From NCBI GenBank assembly GCA_001803705.1, contig MHDY01000120.1:1-6306 (forward strand): a DNA stretch of 6,306 bases, written 5' to 3'. Shown here one piece after another: positions 5,703-6,306 of this stretch. The notes under the pieces were generated by a model. The model saw only the letters and a list, made by a program, of their open reading frames with translations, did no database searches and was not told the origin of the DNA. The stretch is from Nitrospirae bacterium GWC2_56_14 (lineage in GTDB: Bacteria; Nitrospirota; UBA9217). How positions within the stretch are numbered: position 1 is the stretch's first letter; the number at the start of each line of letters is the position of its first letter. The position numbers and the translations under genes were made by a program.

Positions 5703-6306
5703 TTGTTACGTTACTTCACCGCCGGAGAATCCCACGGCCCCCAACTTACCGCCATCGTCGAAGGGATGCCCGCAGGGGTCGCTGTTACCGCCGAAGCCAT
5801 CAACCTCAACCTGGCCCGCCGCCAGGGAGGTTATGGACGAGGCGGCCGAATGCAGATAGAGAAGGACCAGGTGGAAATACTCTCCGGCGTCCGTTGGGGG
5901 GAAACCCTCGGCTCGCCCGTGACCCTCGCTGTCACCAACCGGGACTGGGTTAACTGGAATGAGAAGATGTCGCCGGAGGCACGTTTCAAAGATGACTCCA
6001 TCGCCGTAACCCGCCCCCGGCCCGGTCATGCCGATCTTCCGGGGGGGATGAAATATGCCCACCATGATGTCCGAAACATCCTCGAACGTTCCAGCGCCCG
6101 CGAAACTGCAGTCCGGGTGGCGGTGGGCGCCCTTGCCAAGCAATTGCTGGCCCAGTTCGGCATCGCGGTACACGGATTTGTGGCGGAAGTTGGCGGCGTA
6201 GTCGCCGTGCGACCGGATGTTTCGTTTGCGGAATTGTGCGAGCGTGCGGCACGGTCCGAGATGTCCACCTATGATGAAGCCGCCGAACAGGAAATGAAGG
6301 CTCTCA
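5703..6306 (+). CDS. aroC: Chorismate synthase AroC, N-terminal part
   Basis: AroC converts 5-enolpyruvylshikimate-3-phosphate to chorismate in the cytoplasm, using reduced FMN as cofactor; this is the last shikimate-pathway step before the aromatic amino acids and other branches. The frame starts at TTG 5703 and runs off the right end after 201 complete codons, about half of a usual chorismate synthase. The N-terminus LRYFTAGESHGP is canonical. The first family signature (GESHG...EGMP, residues 8-23) is intact and includes the conserved His11. The second conserved His is at 109 in RPGHAD, and the second signature (ERSSARET...VGAL, residues 128-144) also fits throughout. No frameshift or missing key residue is seen in the visible part. 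It is unrelated in function to the pilus genes upstream and is separated from them by a hairpin. Its own promoter was not convincingly found. Confidence 0.97.
   Translation, partial: MLRYFTAGESHGPQLTAIVEGMPAGVAVTAEAINLNLARRQGGYGRGGRMQIEKDQVEILSGVRWGETLGSPVTLAVTNRDWVNWNEKMSPEARFKDDSIAVTRPRPGHADLPGGMKYAHHDVRNILERSSARETAVRVAVGALAKQLLAQFGIAVHGFVAEVGGVVAVRPDVSFAELCERAARSEMSTYDEAAEQEMKAL

Noticed and set aside
5706..6268. Three overlapping minus-strand open frames opposite aroC
   Set aside because: The + strand carries both chorismate synthase signatures without a break; the antisense frames show no family features.
1..6306. Mobile elements, CRISPR arrays, tRNA or rRNA genes
   Set aside because: I found no transposase or integrase motif, no regularly spaced repeats, and no cloverleaf or rRNA-like sequence on either strand by reading.

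Overview
The window covers the downstream end of a type IV pilus assembly operon followed by the start of a shikimate-pathway gene. All genes are on the + strand. The order is pilN (3' end only), pilO, pilP, pilQ, an outer-membrane lipoprotein gene with Ig-like domains, and aroC (5' part only). The gene order, moderately high GC and the family features of PilO, PilP and PilQ suggest a Geobacter-like member of the Desulfuromonadota. This assignment is inferred from context and remembered gene order, not from a database search.

Bases 1-4009 hold the alignment and secretin part of the machine. PilN and PilO are inner-membrane proteins that pair in the periplasm. PilP is a lipoprotein that links them to the secretin. 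PilQ is the outer-membrane channel for the pilus fibre. The genes are tightly packed: a 15-nt gap pilN-pilO, a pilO-pilP overlap or near-abutment, a 10-nt gap pilP-pilQ and a 15-nt gap to the next gene. They are almost certainly one transcript whose promoter lies upstream of the window.

Bases 4025-5620 encode a 531-residue lipoprotein with about four Ig-like beta-sandwich regions. The third carries two EF-hand-like calcium loops. Its strong ribosome binding site just after pilQ suggests it is made with the pilus machine. Its role is unknown and it is the least understood gene here.

Bases 5621-5702 are a short AT-richer gap with a perfect 12-bp hairpin, a likely terminator, and then the Shine-Dalgarno site of aroC. 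aroC starts at a TTG codon and runs off the right end. It encodes chorismate synthase and is functionally unrelated to the pilus genes.

I saw no mobile element, CRISPR array, tRNA or rRNA. Most of the window is ordinary core gene content. The points worth a second look are the calcium-loop lipoprotein, a 15-bp tandem duplication at the pilO/pilP junction that is read in both frames, and the possible lipobox and cysteine pair in PilQ.
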